Part shown: positions 15,355 through 25,644 of the stretch, piece by piece
How positions within the stretch are numbered: position 1 is the first letter of the stretch
Layout of the letters: each line of letters begins with the position of its first letter
Source: Streptomyces venezuelae
Lineage (GTDB): Bacteria > Actinomycetota > Actinomycetes > Streptomycetales > Streptomycetaceae
Length of the DNA: 64,000 nt
Assembly (NCBI RefSeq): GCF_008642335.1
Contig: NZ_CP029191.1
Coordinates: 3,596,001-3,660,000, forward strand
Direction of reading: 5' to 3'
Notes under the pieces: model-generated
Seen by the model: only the letters and a program-made list of their open reading frames with translations
Told to the model about the DNA's origin: nothing
The model's database searches: none
Position numbers and translations under genes: made by a program

Positions 15355-16938
15355 ATGGCACCTGACAAGAACCGCGCCACCGCCGCCGCGATCCTCCCGC
15401 TCGTCGGCGGTGCCCGGAACATCACGTCCGTCGCCCACTGCATGACCCGGCTCCGCCTGGGCCTGGCCGACCGTTCGCTCGTCGACGACGACGCGCTGAA
15501 GTCTCTGCCAGCCGTGATGGGCGTGGTCGAGGACGACACGTACCAGATCGTGCTGGGTCCGGGCACGGTCGCCCGGGTCACGCCGGAGCTGGAGGCGTTG
15601 GTGGCGGCGGAGAGCACACAGCCGCTCCCGGCCCCGCCCCCGGCCCAGGCCGCACCCCAGCCACCTTCCGCCCAGCCCGATCACACCGACCACGCCGACC
15701 GCGCTTCGACCGCCTCCGAGCTGGCCGCCCAGGGCGCGGCGCTGAAAGCAGCCCGCAAAGCGAAGAACGCCACCCCCTTCAAACTGTTCCTGCGCCGGAT
15801 CGCGAACATCTTCGTGCCGCTGATCCCCGCCCTGATCGGCTGCGGCATCATCGCCGGCTTCAACGGCCTCCTGGTCAACCTGGAGTGGCTGCCGTCGATC
15901 ACGCCCGCGCTGGCCGCCATAGCCTCCGGCTTCATGGCGCTGATCGCGGTGTTCGTCGGCTACAACACGGCGAAGGAGTTCGGTGGTACGCCGATCCTGG
16001 GCGGCGCGGTCGCGGCGATCATCGTGTACGCGGGCGTCGCGGACATCAGCGCCTTCGGACAGAAGCTCTCACCCGGCCAGGGCGGCGTCCTCGGCGCACT
16101 GGGCGCGGCGGTCCTCGCCACGTACGTCGAGAAGTGGTGCAGGAGGTGGGTCCCGGAGGCGGTGGACGTCCTGGTCACGCCCACCCTGACGGTCCTCGTC
16201 TCCGGCCTCGTCACGATCTTCGGCCTGATGTTCCTCGCGGGCGAGGTGTCCACCGGCATCGGTACGGCGGCGGACTGGCTCCTGGACAACACGGGCGCGT
16301 TCGCGGGCCTCGTCCTCGGCGGCCTCTTCCTCCCCCTGGTCATGCTGGGCCTGCACCAGGCCCTCATCCCCATCCACACGACCCTCATCGAACAGCAGGG
16401 CTTCACCGTCCTGCTGCCCATCCTGGCGATGGCGGGCGCGGGCCAGGTGGGCTGCGCGATCGCGGTGTACAAGCGCCTGCGGCACAACACGTCCATCCGT
16501 ACGACGATCAAGTCGGCGCTCCCCGCGGGCTTCCTCGGCGTGGGCGAACCCCTCATCTACGGCGTCTCGCTCCCCCTCGGCCGCCCGTTCGTCACGGCGT
16601 GCGTGGGCGGGGCGGCGGGCGGCGCGTTCATCGGGTTCTTCTCGATGCTCGGCGACAAGGTCGGCTCGACGGCGATCGGCCCGTCCGGCTGGGCCCTCTT
16701 CCCGCTCCTCGACGGCAACGAGAACCTCGGCCTGACGGTGGCGATCTACGCCGGCGGCCTCCTGGTCGGCTACCTGGTGGGCTTCCTCGCCACCTACTTC
16801 TTCGGCTTCAGCAAGCAGATGCTGATCGACCTGAACGCAGACGTCGACGCGGGCGAGTCCCCCACGGCCCGCGCAGAAGCGGAACCGAACCCGCCGATGA
16901 GCACGGACGGCTCGGCGAAGGCGCCGGCGGGGGTCTGA
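15355..16938 (+). CDS. murP: PTS system EIIBC permease, probably MurNAc-specific
   Basis: 527 residues. The N-terminal EIIB domain (1-85) has the phosphorylatable cysteine in AHCMTRLRL (Cys29). A Pro/Ala-rich linker (about 90-130) joins it to a glucose-family EIIC domain with ten or so hydrophobic segments (150-500) including the GVGEPLIYGVSLPL signature loop. There is no EIIA domain, so an EIIA-Crr protein elsewhere must supply phosphate. Position behind murQ supports MurNAc uptake with phosphorylation to MurNAc-6-phosphate. Substrate assignment is by context, and GlcNAc or other sugars remain possible. Confidence 0.8.
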   Translation: MAPDKNRATAAAILPLVGGARNITSVAHCMTRLRLGLADRSLVDDDALKSLPAVMGVVEDDTYQIVLGPGTVARVTPELEALVAAESTQPLPAPPPAQAAPQPPSAQPDHTDHADRASTASELAAQGAALKAARKAKNATPFKLFLRRIANIFVPLIPALIGCGIIAGFNGLLVNLEWLPSITPALAAIASGFMALIAVFVGYNTAKEFGGTPILGGAVAAIIVYAGVADISAFGQKLSPGQGGVLGALGAAVLATYVEKWCRRWVPEAVDVLVTPTLTVLVSGLVTIFGLMFLAGEVSTGIGTAADWLLDNTGAFAGLVLGGLFLPLVMLGLHQALIPIHTTLIEQQGFTVLLPILAMAGAGQVGCAIAVYKRLRHNTSIRTTIKSALPAGFLGVGEPLIYGVSLPLGRPFVTACVGGAAGGAFIGFFSMLGDKVGSTAIGPSGWALFPLLDGNENLGLTVAIYAGGLLVGYLVGFLATYFFGFSKQMLIDLNADVDAGESPTARAEAEPNPPMSTDGSAKAPAGV

Positions 16939-17005
16939 CACCACCCCTGTCCGACACCACCCCGGGCACCCGTCACACGATCCGGCGAACCGGCCCGCCG
17001 AACGC

Positions 17006-17029
17006 TAATATGTCGCAGACGACATATTA
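17006..17029. promoter_or_regulatory. Perfect operator palindrome of the toxin-antitoxin operon
   Basis: TAATATGTCG (17006-17015) and CGACATATTA (17020-17029) are perfect 10-nt arms separated by CAGA, just 10 nt before the toxin start. This is the usual place for the antitoxin/toxin complex to bind for autorepression. The low GC makes the palindrome conspicuous. Confidence 0.8.
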
Positions 17030-17039
17030 CGGTCCCTGC

Positions 17040-17417
17040 ATGGACGCCCCCTACAACATGGAGCTCGAGCCAGAAGTCCGCGCCTGGCTCGAGCTCCTCA
17101 CCGATCGGCACTACCGAAAGGTCGAGGAGTACGCGGACCTGCTCGCGAGCCTGGGCACGGCCACTCCCATGCCTTTCGCGCGCCCCCTGCGCGAGGGGGT
17201 GTACGAGCTCCGGCCGACGCTGAACGGGCAGGACGCGCGAATCACGTACTGGTTCACGGCCGACCGCCGCATCGTGTTGCTCACGGTCTTCCACAAGACC
17301 CGGATACTGGAAAGGGAGCAAGTCGATCGTGCGGTACGGGTTCGCAAAGTGTGCGAGAGCGAGCACGGCCCAGCCCATCGGACATACGACCGAGCCGAGG
17401 ACGGAGACACGAAGTGA
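17040..17417 (+). CDS. higB: RelE/HigB-type toxin (Gp49-like)
   Basis: 125 residues. The core FARPLREGVYELRP, ARITYWFTADRRIVLLTVFHKT and a final run of basic helix residues (EREQVDRAVRVRK) is the phage Gp49-like branch of the RelE superfamily, ribosome-dependent mRNA interferases. I start it at ATG 17040. An upstream in-frame ATG (17010) lies inside the operator palindrome and is unlikely. The stop overlaps the antitoxin GTG (GTGA), toxin-first order as in HigBA systems. The C-terminal 20 residues extend past the usual domain end. Confidence 0.85.
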   Translation: MDAPYNMELEPEVRAWLELLTDRHYRKVEEYADLLASLGTATPMPFARPLREGVYELRPTLNGQDARITYWFTADRRIVLLTVFHKTRILEREQVDRAVRVRKVCESEHGPAHRTYDRAEDGDTK

Positions 17418-17749
17418 GCCATACCCGGTGGAAGCTGGCCCGCGAGAGGAAGCTCCTCGAAGGCCACGTGGAGGCGCCCGAGGCGGCGGCCGAGCGCGCC
17501 GAGATCCGCCTCGCGATGACCTTCGCCAAGGCTGTCTACGATCGCCGCACCGAACTCGGCCTCACCCAGGCGGAAGTTGCCGAGCGCGCAGGCCTGACCC
17601 AGGCCAAGATCTCGCGCATCGAAGGCGCGGACGCAGTCCCGACCCTGCCCCTTCTGCGCCGCATCGCCATGGCCATGAACGCCTCCCTGAACATCGCCCT
17701 CGACGCGGACCACGAAGAGGTCAGGTTCATCGGTCACCCAGCGGCCTGA
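17414..17749 (+). CDS. higA: XRE-family antitoxin (HigA-like)
   Basis: 111 residues starting (GTG) MSHTRWKLARERKLLEGHVE. The helix-turn-helix lies at about residues 42-95: RTELGLTQAEVAERAGLTQ followed by KISRIEGADAVPTLPLLRRIA. The basic N-terminal arm probably contacts the toxin. Its start overlaps the toxin stop codon, implying translational coupling, with GGAGA upstream. It should neutralise HigB and repress the operon through the 17006-17029 palindrome. Confidence 0.85.
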   Translation: MSHTRWKLARERKLLEGHVEAPEAAAERAEIRLAMTFAKAVYDRRTELGLTQAEVAERAGLTQAKISRIEGADAVPTLPLLRRIAMAMNASLNIALDADHEEVRFIGHPAA

Positions 17750-17794
17750 CTCAGCGACGGAAGTCGTAGACCCACAGCTTCCGGTGATCCGCAC

Positions 17795-18043
17795 TCACCG
17801 CGGCCGCGCCTGGACCTGCCGGTTCAGTTCCCGTACCCGTTCCCGCAGCACCTCCCCCGGGTCCGCCGCGCCCACCGCGTCCGGCGGGCAGTCCCACTCC
17901 CGCCCTCCGCCCAGCGGCCGCAGCTGCACGAGCCCTCCCTCGCACCCCATGACCTGGCCGACGCTCCCGTCCCGATAGTCGACGGCGTACGTCCCCGCCT
18001 CGGGCACACAAGGGTCCTCCTCCACCCCTGCCTCCGCCCCCAT
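17795..18043 (-). CDS. Small hypothetical protein
   Basis: 82 residues starting MGAEAGVEEDPCVPEAGTYA and continuing VDYRDGSVGQVMGCEGGLVQLRPLGGG, then a helical end RERVRELNRQVQARPR. The ATG overlaps the stop of the gene at 18043-18255 (ATGA), so the two are coupled. I do not recognise it; small proteins of this look are common in Streptomyces. Confidence 0.6.
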   Translation of the reverse strand: MGAEAGVEEDPCVPEAGTYAVDYRDGSVGQVMGCEGGLVQLRPLGGGREWDCPPDAVGAADPGEVLRERVRELNRQVQARPR

Positions 18044-18255
18044 CACCGCTTCTCCCCTTCCAGCACCGCGGCGAGCCGCAGCGCCGTGTCGAGGTTGCAC
18101 CGCCCCAGCTCCACGAGCGGCAGCCCCTCGCTCGCCAAGCTCAGCGGGTCCACCCGCAGCGACGGCAACGTGACCCCGGCCTCCGCAAGGCCTACCTTCA
18201 ACTGCCGTACGGCTTCCTCGGCCGCCCGCACCCGTTCCTCCGCCGTCAGCGCCAT
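18043..18255 (-). CDS. Small hypothetical helical protein
   Basis: 70 residues: an N-terminal helix ALTAEERVRAAEEAVRQLKVGL, then SLRVDPLSLASEGLPLVELGRCNLDTALRLAAVLEG. A GTG two codons upstream (18261) is an alternative start; GAGGCAG lies just before. It forms a translationally coupled pair with the downstream small gene. Function unknown. Confidence 0.6.
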   Translation of the reverse strand: MALTAEERVRAAEEAVRQLKVGLAEAGVTLPSLRVDPLSLASEGLPLVELGRCNLDTALRLAAVLEGEKR

Positions 18256-18676
18256 GACCACTGCCTCTCACACTGAGTGTTGCTGTTCCATCACCCAGCG
18301 TGTCCGCAACTGCGCAACCTTAAAAGCCTTGGCAACCCAACATCCCTCCGTGTCCAGAAGTGAACATCACCTCGGCCGCCCCCCTCGTCGTCTTCGCGAC
18401 ATACTTTCCCCGCCGGGAGGCCACCCGAGGCTCCGCGCCCCGCCCCCACATGGCCGACGCGCCACCGCTCCGCCGCCACCCCCGCCCCGTACCGCCCGGT
18501 CACCCACCACCGGCAGCCTCAACCCCTCCCCCACCCCGCCCCGGAACGGCCGAACGCGTGCTGGCCGAAAGGCCGCTGAGGCCCCGCGCCCGATCACGCC
18601 CCGTGCCGATGATGGCACCCCACGTCATCGAAGCGGCACGACCGGACACGACCGGACACGACCGGAGGGGACCCTC
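18256..18676. other. 421-nt gap with no gene seen
   Basis: This stretch between the small divergent gene pair and the alpha/beta hydrolase gene has weak codon bias in every frame. It is proline-codon-rich and lower in GC near 18290-18360. Triplicated gacacgaccg sequence occurs at 18646-18663, just before the hydrolase ribosome site. No hairpin or operator was convincing. Confidence 0.5.
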
Positions 18677-19957
18677 ATGACCGACTCCAACGAGCCCACT
18701 CAGCCCGACCTGGAGCAGCTGGACGAGCGCGAGGTCGCCGAGGCGATCGGCGCCGCCGCCCGCATCACCCTGGCCCCCGGCCCGAGGGAAGCCCGGGAGG
18801 CCCCCGCCGAGGCGCCCGCGCCCGACGACGAGTGGGCGCTGCCCGGCGGCACCGCCTGGGTGTACCTCGCCGACCCCACCAAGGGGCTGACCCGGCCCGT
18901 CCTCATCGCCGACGGGTTCAACAGCGGGCCCAGCGAGCTGAACTTCTCGTGGGAGATATTGGAACGCGGGCCGTACGCGTTCCTGAGCGAGCTGCGCAAC
19001 CGCGGCCGTGACGTCGTCCTGCTCGGCTTCGACGAGCGCAGCGCGTCCATCCTCGACAACGCCGAGGTCGTACGGGGCGCCATCCTGGAGGCCATCGCGC
19101 GCCGCGCGGGCGACCACCCGCTGACCGTCGGCGGTTTCAGCATGGGCGGCCTCGTCTCGCGGTACGCGCTGGCGAAGATGGAGCACGAGGGCGGGCAGGC
19201 GAACGACCACCAGACCGCGCTGTACTTCTCGTACGACAGCCCGCACCGCGGCGCGTGGATCCCGATCGCGCTGCAGGCGTTCGCGCACTACATCCGCAGC
19301 CTCAACGCCGCCTTCTCGAACCAGATGAACAGCCCGGCCGCACGGCAGCTGCTGTGGCAGCACATCAGCGAGTGGGGTGACACCCCGGAGACGGACAAGG
19401 AGCGCGGCACGTTCCTGGCCGAGCTGGAGCGGGTCGGCGGGTGGCCGTCGCGGCCGAAGAAGATCGGCGTCGCGAACGGGGTGCGGATCGGGGAGAGCAA
19501 CGGGATACGGCCGGGGGAGCAGGCGTTTCACGGGAAAGGGCTGGCGATCACCGGCACGCGGCTCTACACGCAGTCCGCGGGCGAGGACGAACTCGTCGCG
19601 CAGTTGCGGGTCGTGACGCTGCGGCGGCCGCACGTCAACACATCCGGGCTGCCCGAGATCGACGGCGCCCCGGGCGGCACCCTGGAAGGCTTCGGCATCC
19701 TCGCCGACGAGCTGAACAAGATCCCGGCCCTCATCGGCCTCCGCTCCGAGGCGGACATCCGCGAACACTGCTTCGTGCCGACGGTCAGCGCGATCGCCCT
19801 GCGCGACATCGACACGCACGAGAAGCTGTACGAGCCGGTGACGGCCGCGGCGGAGTCCGAGAGCGAACTCGACGAGTTCCTCTGCGCCTCCCGGAACGAG
19901 CCGCACACCCTGGTCACCGAGGAGCTGTGCGGCTGGATCCTGGAGCGTCTGCCGTAG
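18677..19957 (+). CDS. Alpha/beta hydrolase (lipase/esterase-like, cytosolic)
   Basis: 426 residues. Acidic N-terminus (1-55), then a hydrolase fold with RPVLIADGFN and the nucleophile elbow TVGGFSMGGLVSRYALAK (Ser in GFSMGG near residue 156). A later FSYDSPHRGAWIP segment and a possible catalytic His near the end (NEPHTLV) complete the triad. It resembles lipase-class proteins without a signal peptide, so it would act inside the cell. GGAGGGGACC precedes the ATG at 18677. The substrate is unknown. Confidence 0.75.
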   Translation: MTDSNEPTQPDLEQLDEREVAEAIGAAARITLAPGPREAREAPAEAPAPDDEWALPGGTAWVYLADPTKGLTRPVLIADGFNSGPSELNFSWEILERGPYAFLSELRNRGRDVVLLGFDERSASILDNAEVVRGAILEAIARRAGDHPLTVGGFSMGGLVSRYALAKMEHEGGQANDHQTALYFSYDSPHRGAWIPIALQAFAHYIRSLNAAFSNQMNSPAARQLLWQHISEWGDTPETDKERGTFLAELERVGGWPSRPKKIGVANGVRIGESNGIRPGEQAFHGKGLAITGTRLYTQSAGEDELVAQLRVVTLRRPHVNTSGLPEIDGAPGGTLEGFGILADELNKIPALIGLRSEADIREHCFVPTVSAIALRDIDTHEKLYEPVTAAAESESELDEFLCASRNEPHTLVTEELCGWILERLP

Positions 19958-19978
19958 GGCATCCGGCACGAGAAACGC

Positions 19979-20020
19979 CCGAGGGCGGCACCCCTTCCTG
20001 AGAAGGAGTGCCGCCCTCGG
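19979..20020. terminator. Bidirectional terminator hairpin
   Basis: Perfect 13-nt arms CCGAGGGCGGCAC (19979-19991) and GTGCCGCCCTCGG (20008-20020), with a nested CCTTC/GAAGG pair in the loop. It lies between the converging hydrolase and groEL genes and would serve both. Confidence 0.8.
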
Positions 20021-20051
20021 TACGTCAGGACAGTGATCAACCAGAGGTCGA

Positions 20052-21869
<1,818 letters not shown>

Positions 21870-21951
21870 CGCCTCTCACGGATCCCGGGGAGGATCCCGG
21901 GGGTGACCCCGAGCCCGGCTCCGGACCTACCCCGGCCCGGCCCGGCACACA

Positions 21952-21989
21952 CGAGGGGCCCGTACCCCTGTCGGGATACGAGCCCCTCG
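21952..21989 (-). terminator. Terminator downstream of the cold-shock gene
   Basis: CGAGGGGC (21952-21959) pairs with GCCCCTCG (21982-21989) and an inner CGTA/TACG plus CCC/GGG continues the stem. It lies 33 nt after the csp stop and before the groEL control region. Confidence 0.7.
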
Positions 21990-22021
21990 CGATGCTTGCT
22001 TCGGTGGTCGGTCGCGCCGAG

Positions 22022-22225
22022 CTAGACGGCGAGCTTGACCATGTCCGCCTGCGGACCCTTCTGGCCCTGCGAGATCTCGAACTCGACTCGCTGACCTTCT
22101 TCAAGGGTGCGGTAACCGTCCATCTGGATCGCGCTGTAGTGGACGAAAACATCCGCACCACCGTCGACCGCGATGAAGCCGTACCCCTTCTCCGCGTTGA
22201 ACCACTTGACGGTGCCCTGAGCCAT
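22022..22225 (-). CDS. Cold-shock protein, CspA family
   Basis: 67 residues, the standard size. RNP1-like KGYGFIAVD and RNP2-like VFVHYSAI motifs follow the opening [12 protein letters not shown]. It binds single-stranded RNA/DNA as an RNA chaperone. GGGGAG lies 8 nt before the ATG. A candidate promoter at 22336-22363 would give a leader of about 110 nt, typical for cold-shock mRNAs. In Streptomyces this csp-groEL neighbourhood is conserved as far as I recall. Confidence 0.95.
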   Translation of the reverse strand: MAQGTVKWFNAEKGYGFIAVDGGADVFVHYSAIQMDGYRTLEEGQRVEFEISQGQKGPQADMVKLAV

Positions 22226-22578
22226 GCCTAACTCCCCTATTACTGGCCCTTGCACAGGACCGCACTTCGCGGACCCGGGTCAGACCTCACCCCCCACTGG
22301 TAGGGGTGTGCGCCGGAACGCGTCGACCGCCGCTGAATGTATCTGTCCAACTGCCGTCTGCAACAGGTCAATCGGACGAGAATTCTGGGCACGCCCGATC
22401 GGGAATATACGGAGATTCCGTCCGGATCCAGGGCAAGTCAGGCCAGGCAAAAGCCGCAAAAGGTTCAAATGGGCAGTGCTCTTTGGCTACTTCTTGTCGG
22501 CTCGAGGCCGACTTCGTATATGCGCTCGGCACGGGCGGCGGAGCGCGCTTCCCAAACTGTACCGCGCTCAACCATGCA
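22226..22578. other. Long non-coding gap upstream of the cold-shock gene
   Basis: No gene is seen here. Reverse-strand TTGCAG (22358-22363) and TACATT (22336-22341), 16 nt apart, form a plausible csp promoter. The stretch 22370-22560 is unusually AT-rich for this genome and could be a long leader or a structured control region. Short ORFs across it show no codon bias. Confidence 0.4.
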
Positions 22579-22617
22579 GAATTGCCCCCTCCGTTTCTCT
22601 CGCGGAGGGGGCAATTC
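22579..22617 (-). terminator. Strong terminator after the MoaD-like gene
   Basis: Perfect 15-nt arms: GAATTGCCCCCTCCG (22579-22593) and CGGAGGGGGCAATTC (22603-22617), loop TTTCTCTCG. It is 27 nt beyond the stop of the gene at 22645 and would stop readthrough into the csp control region. Confidence 0.85.
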
Positions 22618-22644
22618 AGATAACGCAGGGTGCTTGCGAAAAGA

Positions 22645-22920
22645 TCAGCCGCCGGCGACGGCGGGAATGATCGAGACGCCCGCGCCGTCCGGAGTGGCCG
22701 TCTCCAGACCCTGCTCGAACCGGACGTCGTCGTCGTTCACGTACACGTTGACGAAGCGGCGCAGCTTGCCCTGGTCGTCCAGGACGCGGGCGGCGATGCC
22801 GGTGTGGTTCTTCTCCAGGTCGGCGATGACCTCCCCGAGGTTCGCCCCCTCGGCGACGACCTCGGCCTTGCCGCCGGTGTAGGTACGAAGAATGGTGGGG
22901 ATCCGAACGTTGACGCTCAT
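22645..22920 (-). CDS. MoaD/ThiS-family sulfur carrier protein
   Basis: 91 residues starting MSVNVRIPTILRTYTGGKAE and ending AVAGG. The terminal Gly-Gly is where sulfur is carried as a thiocarboxylate in ubiquitin-like carriers (MoaD, ThiS, CysO). RFVNVYVNDDDVRF is the typical central strand pair. AGGTG precedes the ATG; an upstream in-frame ATG three codons earlier is less well placed. It follows the threonine synthase gene on the same strand. CysO-like cysteine biosynthesis is possible, but the adjacent gene is thrC rather than cysM, so the partner is unknown. Confidence 0.85.
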   Translation of the reverse strand: MSVNVRIPTILRTYTGGKAEVVAEGANLGEVIADLEKNHTGIAARVLDDQGKLRRFVNVYVNDDDVRFEQGLETATPDGAGVSIIPAVAGG

Positions 22921-22955
22921 ACTTTTCACCTCAGATGTATGGGGGGCGCCCCGAA

Positions 22956-23014
22956 GGGGCGCGGGGAACTGCGCGAGGACGGACCACGACCCGCGGTCGA
23001 CAGCGGACCGCGGG
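22956..23014. repeat. Copy of a dispersed intergenic repeat plus hairpin
   Basis: GGGGCGCGGGGAACTGCGCG at 22956-22975 is one arm of a sequence that recurs at 27448-27546 and 39236-39395. Next to it CCCGCGGTC (22990-22998) pairs with GACCGCGGG (23006-23014), a likely thrC terminator or attenuating hairpin before the MoaD-like gene. Confidence 0.65.
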
Positions 23015-23025
23015 CCCTACGGCGA

Positions 23026-24342
23026 CTAGTCGGCCAGACCCGCAGAGCGGAACGCCTCAAGGCTCGGCTTGATCGTGGCGGTCGCCTGAGACCTCTCGGC
23101 GACCGCGTCGAGGGTCTTCAGACCGTCCCCCGTGTTCAGCACCACCGTGGTGAGGGCAGGGTCGATGAGCCCGGCTTCGACCAGCTTCTTGGTGACGCCG
23201 ACGGTCACACCACCGGCTGTCTCCGCGAAGATTCCCTCACTCCGAGCGAGCAGCTCGATCGCGTCCACGACCTGCTCGTCGTTGACGTCCTCCACCGCAC
23301 CCCCCGTACGCCGCGCGATGTCCAGCACGTAAGGACCGTCGGCCGGGTTGCCGATCGCCAGCGACTTGGCGATCGTGTTCGGCTTCTGCGGACGGACCAC
23401 GTCGTGGCCCGCCTTGAACGCCGCCGACACCGGCGAGCACCCCTCCGCCTGCGCGCCGAAGATCTTGTAGGGCTTGTCCTCGACGAGACCGAGGGCGATG
23501 AGCTCCTTCAGCCCCTTGTCGATCTTCGTGAGCTGCGATCCGGACGCGATCGGGATGACCAGCTGGTCGGGGATGACCCAGCCGAGCTGCTCGCAGATCT
23601 CGTACGCGAGGGTCTTGGAGCCCTCGCCGTAGTACGGCCGCAGGTTGACGTTGACGAAGCCCCAGCCCTCGCCCAGCGGGTCGCCGATGAGCTCGGAGCA
23701 GAAGCGGTTCACGTCGTCGTAGTTGCCCTCGATGCCGACGAGCTCACCGCCGTAGACCGCGGCCATGACGACCTTGCCCTGCTCCAGGTCGTGCGGGATG
23801 AACACGCAGGACCGGAAGCCGGCGCGGGCCGCCGCGGCGCCCACCGCGCCCGCGAGGTTGCCCGTGGAGGAGCAGGACAGCGTGGTGAAGCCGAAGGCGC
23901 GCGCCGCTTCGAGGGCCTGCGCGACGACGCGGTCCTTGAAGGAGTGCGTGGGGTTGCCGGAGTCGTCCTTGACGAACAACTTGCCCTGTTGGACGCCGAT
24001 TTCCTTCGCGAGGTTGTCGGCCTTGACGAGCTTGGTCCAGCCCGGGTTCAGGTTCGGCTTGTCGGCCACGTCGGCGGGGACGGGCAGGAGCGGGGCGTAG
24101 CGCCAGATGTTGGCGGGGCCGGCCTCGATCTGCTCGCGCAGGGCTTCCGGGTCGTCGAGGGGCAGGTCGTACGCGACTTCGAGGGGGCCGAAACACTCGA
24201 CGCAGGCGAAGATCGGGCCGAGCGGGAACGTGGTGCCGCACTCACGGCAGGAGAGGCCGGATGCGGGCCCGAGGTCTACGGAAGAGCCCGAAGCGGTGGC
24301 GCTTTCGGAGGTGCTTTCGGTGGCGACAGTCTGCACAGCCAT
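23026..24342 (-). CDS. thrC: Threonine synthase
   Basis: 438 residues, PLP fold type II. An N-terminal CRECG and CVEC pair may form a zinc site. The PLP lysine is in THSFKDR, the substrate/phosphate loop is SCSSTGNLAGAVGAAAA, and ASGSQLTKIDKGLKEL is typical of the long actinobacterial enzyme. It converts O-phosphohomoserine to threonine in the cytosol. I used the ATG at 24340-24342; an ATG eight codons upstream is equally open. The MoaD-like gene follows after 105 nt. No threonine attenuator was seen. Confidence 0.93.
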   Translation of the reverse strand: MAVQTVATESTSESATASGSSVDLGPASGLSCRECGTTFPLGPIFACVECFGPLEVAYDLPLDDPEALREQIEAGPANIWRYAPLLPVPADVADKPNLNPGWTKLVKADNLAKEIGVQQGKLFVKDDSGNPTHSFKDRVVAQALEAARAFGFTTLSCSSTGNLAGAVGAAAARAGFRSCVFIPHDLEQGKVVMAAVYGGELVGIEGNYDDVNRFCSELIGDPLGEGWGFVNVNLRPYYGEGSKTLAYEICEQLGWVIPDQLVIPIASGSQLTKIDKGLKELIALGLVEDKPYKIFGAQAEGCSPVSAAFKAGHDVVRPQKPNTIAKSLAIGNPADGPYVLDIARRTGGAVEDVNDEQVVDAIELLARSEGIFAETAGGVTVGVTKKLVEAGLIDPALTTVVLNTGDGLKTLDAVAERSQATATIKPSLEAFRSAGLAD

Positions 24343-24663
24343 GGAGGCGAGGCCCTTTCTCCTCATCTTCCTCGCGACGCATCTCGCCGCGAGACGGAAT
24401 TGGCACCTTCGCTAGCCGGGAGCCTCGCTGCGCTTGACTGCGCGAGACCGACTGGGTGGTTGCCGGGGCTTCAACGGGCCGTATCCCTCTGCCCCTCTGG
24501 ATGAGCGGTATTCGATTATGGGTTTCGATTGTCGTAGGCGAACGCGGTGGTGACCCCGACATGCGATGGCCACCGGCGTTGTTCAAGACTGTAACCGAAG
24601 CCCCGGACCCTTGAGATAGTCGTCCGAACCGCGAGATGGATCACATATGGGAGGACCACGACC
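24343..24663. other. Divergent control region of thrC and gpgS
   Basis: No gene seen in this 321-nt gap. A reverse-strand TTCGCC (24537-24542) and CATAAT (24515-24520) pair, 16 nt apart, could be the thrC promoter. The AT-rich centre at 24508-24535 contains two TTCGATT copies about 13 nt apart. Nothing definite was found for gpgS. Confidence 0.35.
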
Positions 24664-25608
24664 GTGCTGGAAGAGGTCGAGCACTGGCTGAGCAGGCGTT
24701 CCTGGTCCGTCGCCGACCGCCCGCGGGACCTGCTGGCCGCCGCCAAACGGGCGGGCGGCGCGTCGGTGAGCGTCGTGCTGCCCGCGCTCGACGAGGAGGG
24801 GACGGTCGGTGAGATCGTCGCCGAGATCCGCGCCGAGCTGATGGAGAGGGTTCCGCTGGTCGACGAGTTGCTCGTCGTCGACTCCGGCTCCACGGACCGT
24901 ACGGCGGAGGTCGCCGCCGCCGCGGGCGCCAAGGTCGTCCACCGCGACGCGATCCTGCCGCGCCTGCCGGCCGTCGCGGGCAAGGGCGAGGTGCTGTGGC
25001 GCTCGCTGCTGGCGACGAGCGGCGACATCGTGGCGTTCGTCGACGCGGACCTGAAGGAGTTCTCGGCGGACTTCGTCTCGGGGATAGTCGGTCCGCTGCT
25101 CACCGACCCGGACGTGGCGTTCGTGAAGGCGATGTACGACCGCCCGCTCGCGGGGGCGGACGGGCAGGGCGGCCGGGTGACGGAGCTGATGGCGCGGCCG
25201 CTCCTGAACATGCACTGGCCGCGGCTCGCCGGGTTCGTGCAGCCGCTGGGCGGCGAGTACGCGGCGCGCAGGTCGCTCCTCGAGCGGCTGCCGTTCCCCG
25301 TCGGGTACGGCGTGGAGCTCGGGCTGCTCGTCGACGCGCTGCACACCGTGGGCCTGGACGCGCTGGCGCAGGTCGACGTGGGGGTGCGCAGGCACCGGCA
25401 CCAGGACGGGCAGGCGCTCGGGCGGATGGCGGCGGCGATCTACCGGACGGCGCAGGTGCGGCTGGCGCGCGGTCATCTCGTACGTCCCGAGCTCACGCAG
25501 TTCGTCCGCGGCACACACGGCTTCGAGCCGCGGACCCATCCGGTGGACACGGAGGAGCGGCCGCCGATGGCCGATATCTCCGAGTATGCGCATCGCCGCG
25601 TGGCGTAG
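24664..25608 (+). CDS. gpgS: Glucosyl-3-phosphoglycerate synthase
   Basis: 314 residues, GT-A fold (family GT81). SVVLPALDEEGTVGEIV is the nucleotide-sugar pocket, VDSGSTDRT and FVDADLKEF hold the metal-binding Asp pair. MYDRPL and RRHRHQDGQALGRMA are typical of mycobacterial and streptomycete GpgS. It makes glucosyl-3-phosphoglycerate, the precursor of glucosylglycerate (a compatible solute) and, in mycobacteria, methylglucose polysaccharides. GTG start with GGGAGGACC upstream. It stands close to otsA and otsB, so the region groups compatible-solute synthesis. No phosphatase (gpgP) is adjacent. Confidence 0.88.
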   Translation: MLEEVEHWLSRRSWSVADRPRDLLAAAKRAGGASVSVVLPALDEEGTVGEIVAEIRAELMERVPLVDELLVVDSGSTDRTAEVAAAAGAKVVHRDAILPRLPAVAGKGEVLWRSLLATSGDIVAFVDADLKEFSADFVSGIVGPLLTDPDVAFVKAMYDRPLAGADGQGGRVTELMARPLLNMHWPRLAGFVQPLGGEYAARRSLLERLPFPVGYGVELGLLVDALHTVGLDALAQVDVGVRRHRHQDGQALGRMAAAIYRTAQVRLARGHLVRPELTQFVRGTHGFEPRTHPVDTEERPPMADISEYAHRRVA

Positions 25609-25644
25609 CGACCGGATATCAGCAGCTTTGCCTACATTGCCCTT

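Noticed and set aside
17010..17040. Upstream ATG (17010) as start of the HigB-like toxin
   Set aside because: It is inside the perfect operator palindrome, and the conserved fold begins after ATG 17040.
17761..17776. gtagaccca sequence as another DasR site
   Set aside because: Only one half-site resembles the consensus and it lies within the end of a gene pair.
24343..24663. T-box or threonine attenuator before thrC
   Set aside because: No T-box-like core, no run of Thr codons in a leader peptide and no terminator/antiterminator pair could be seen.
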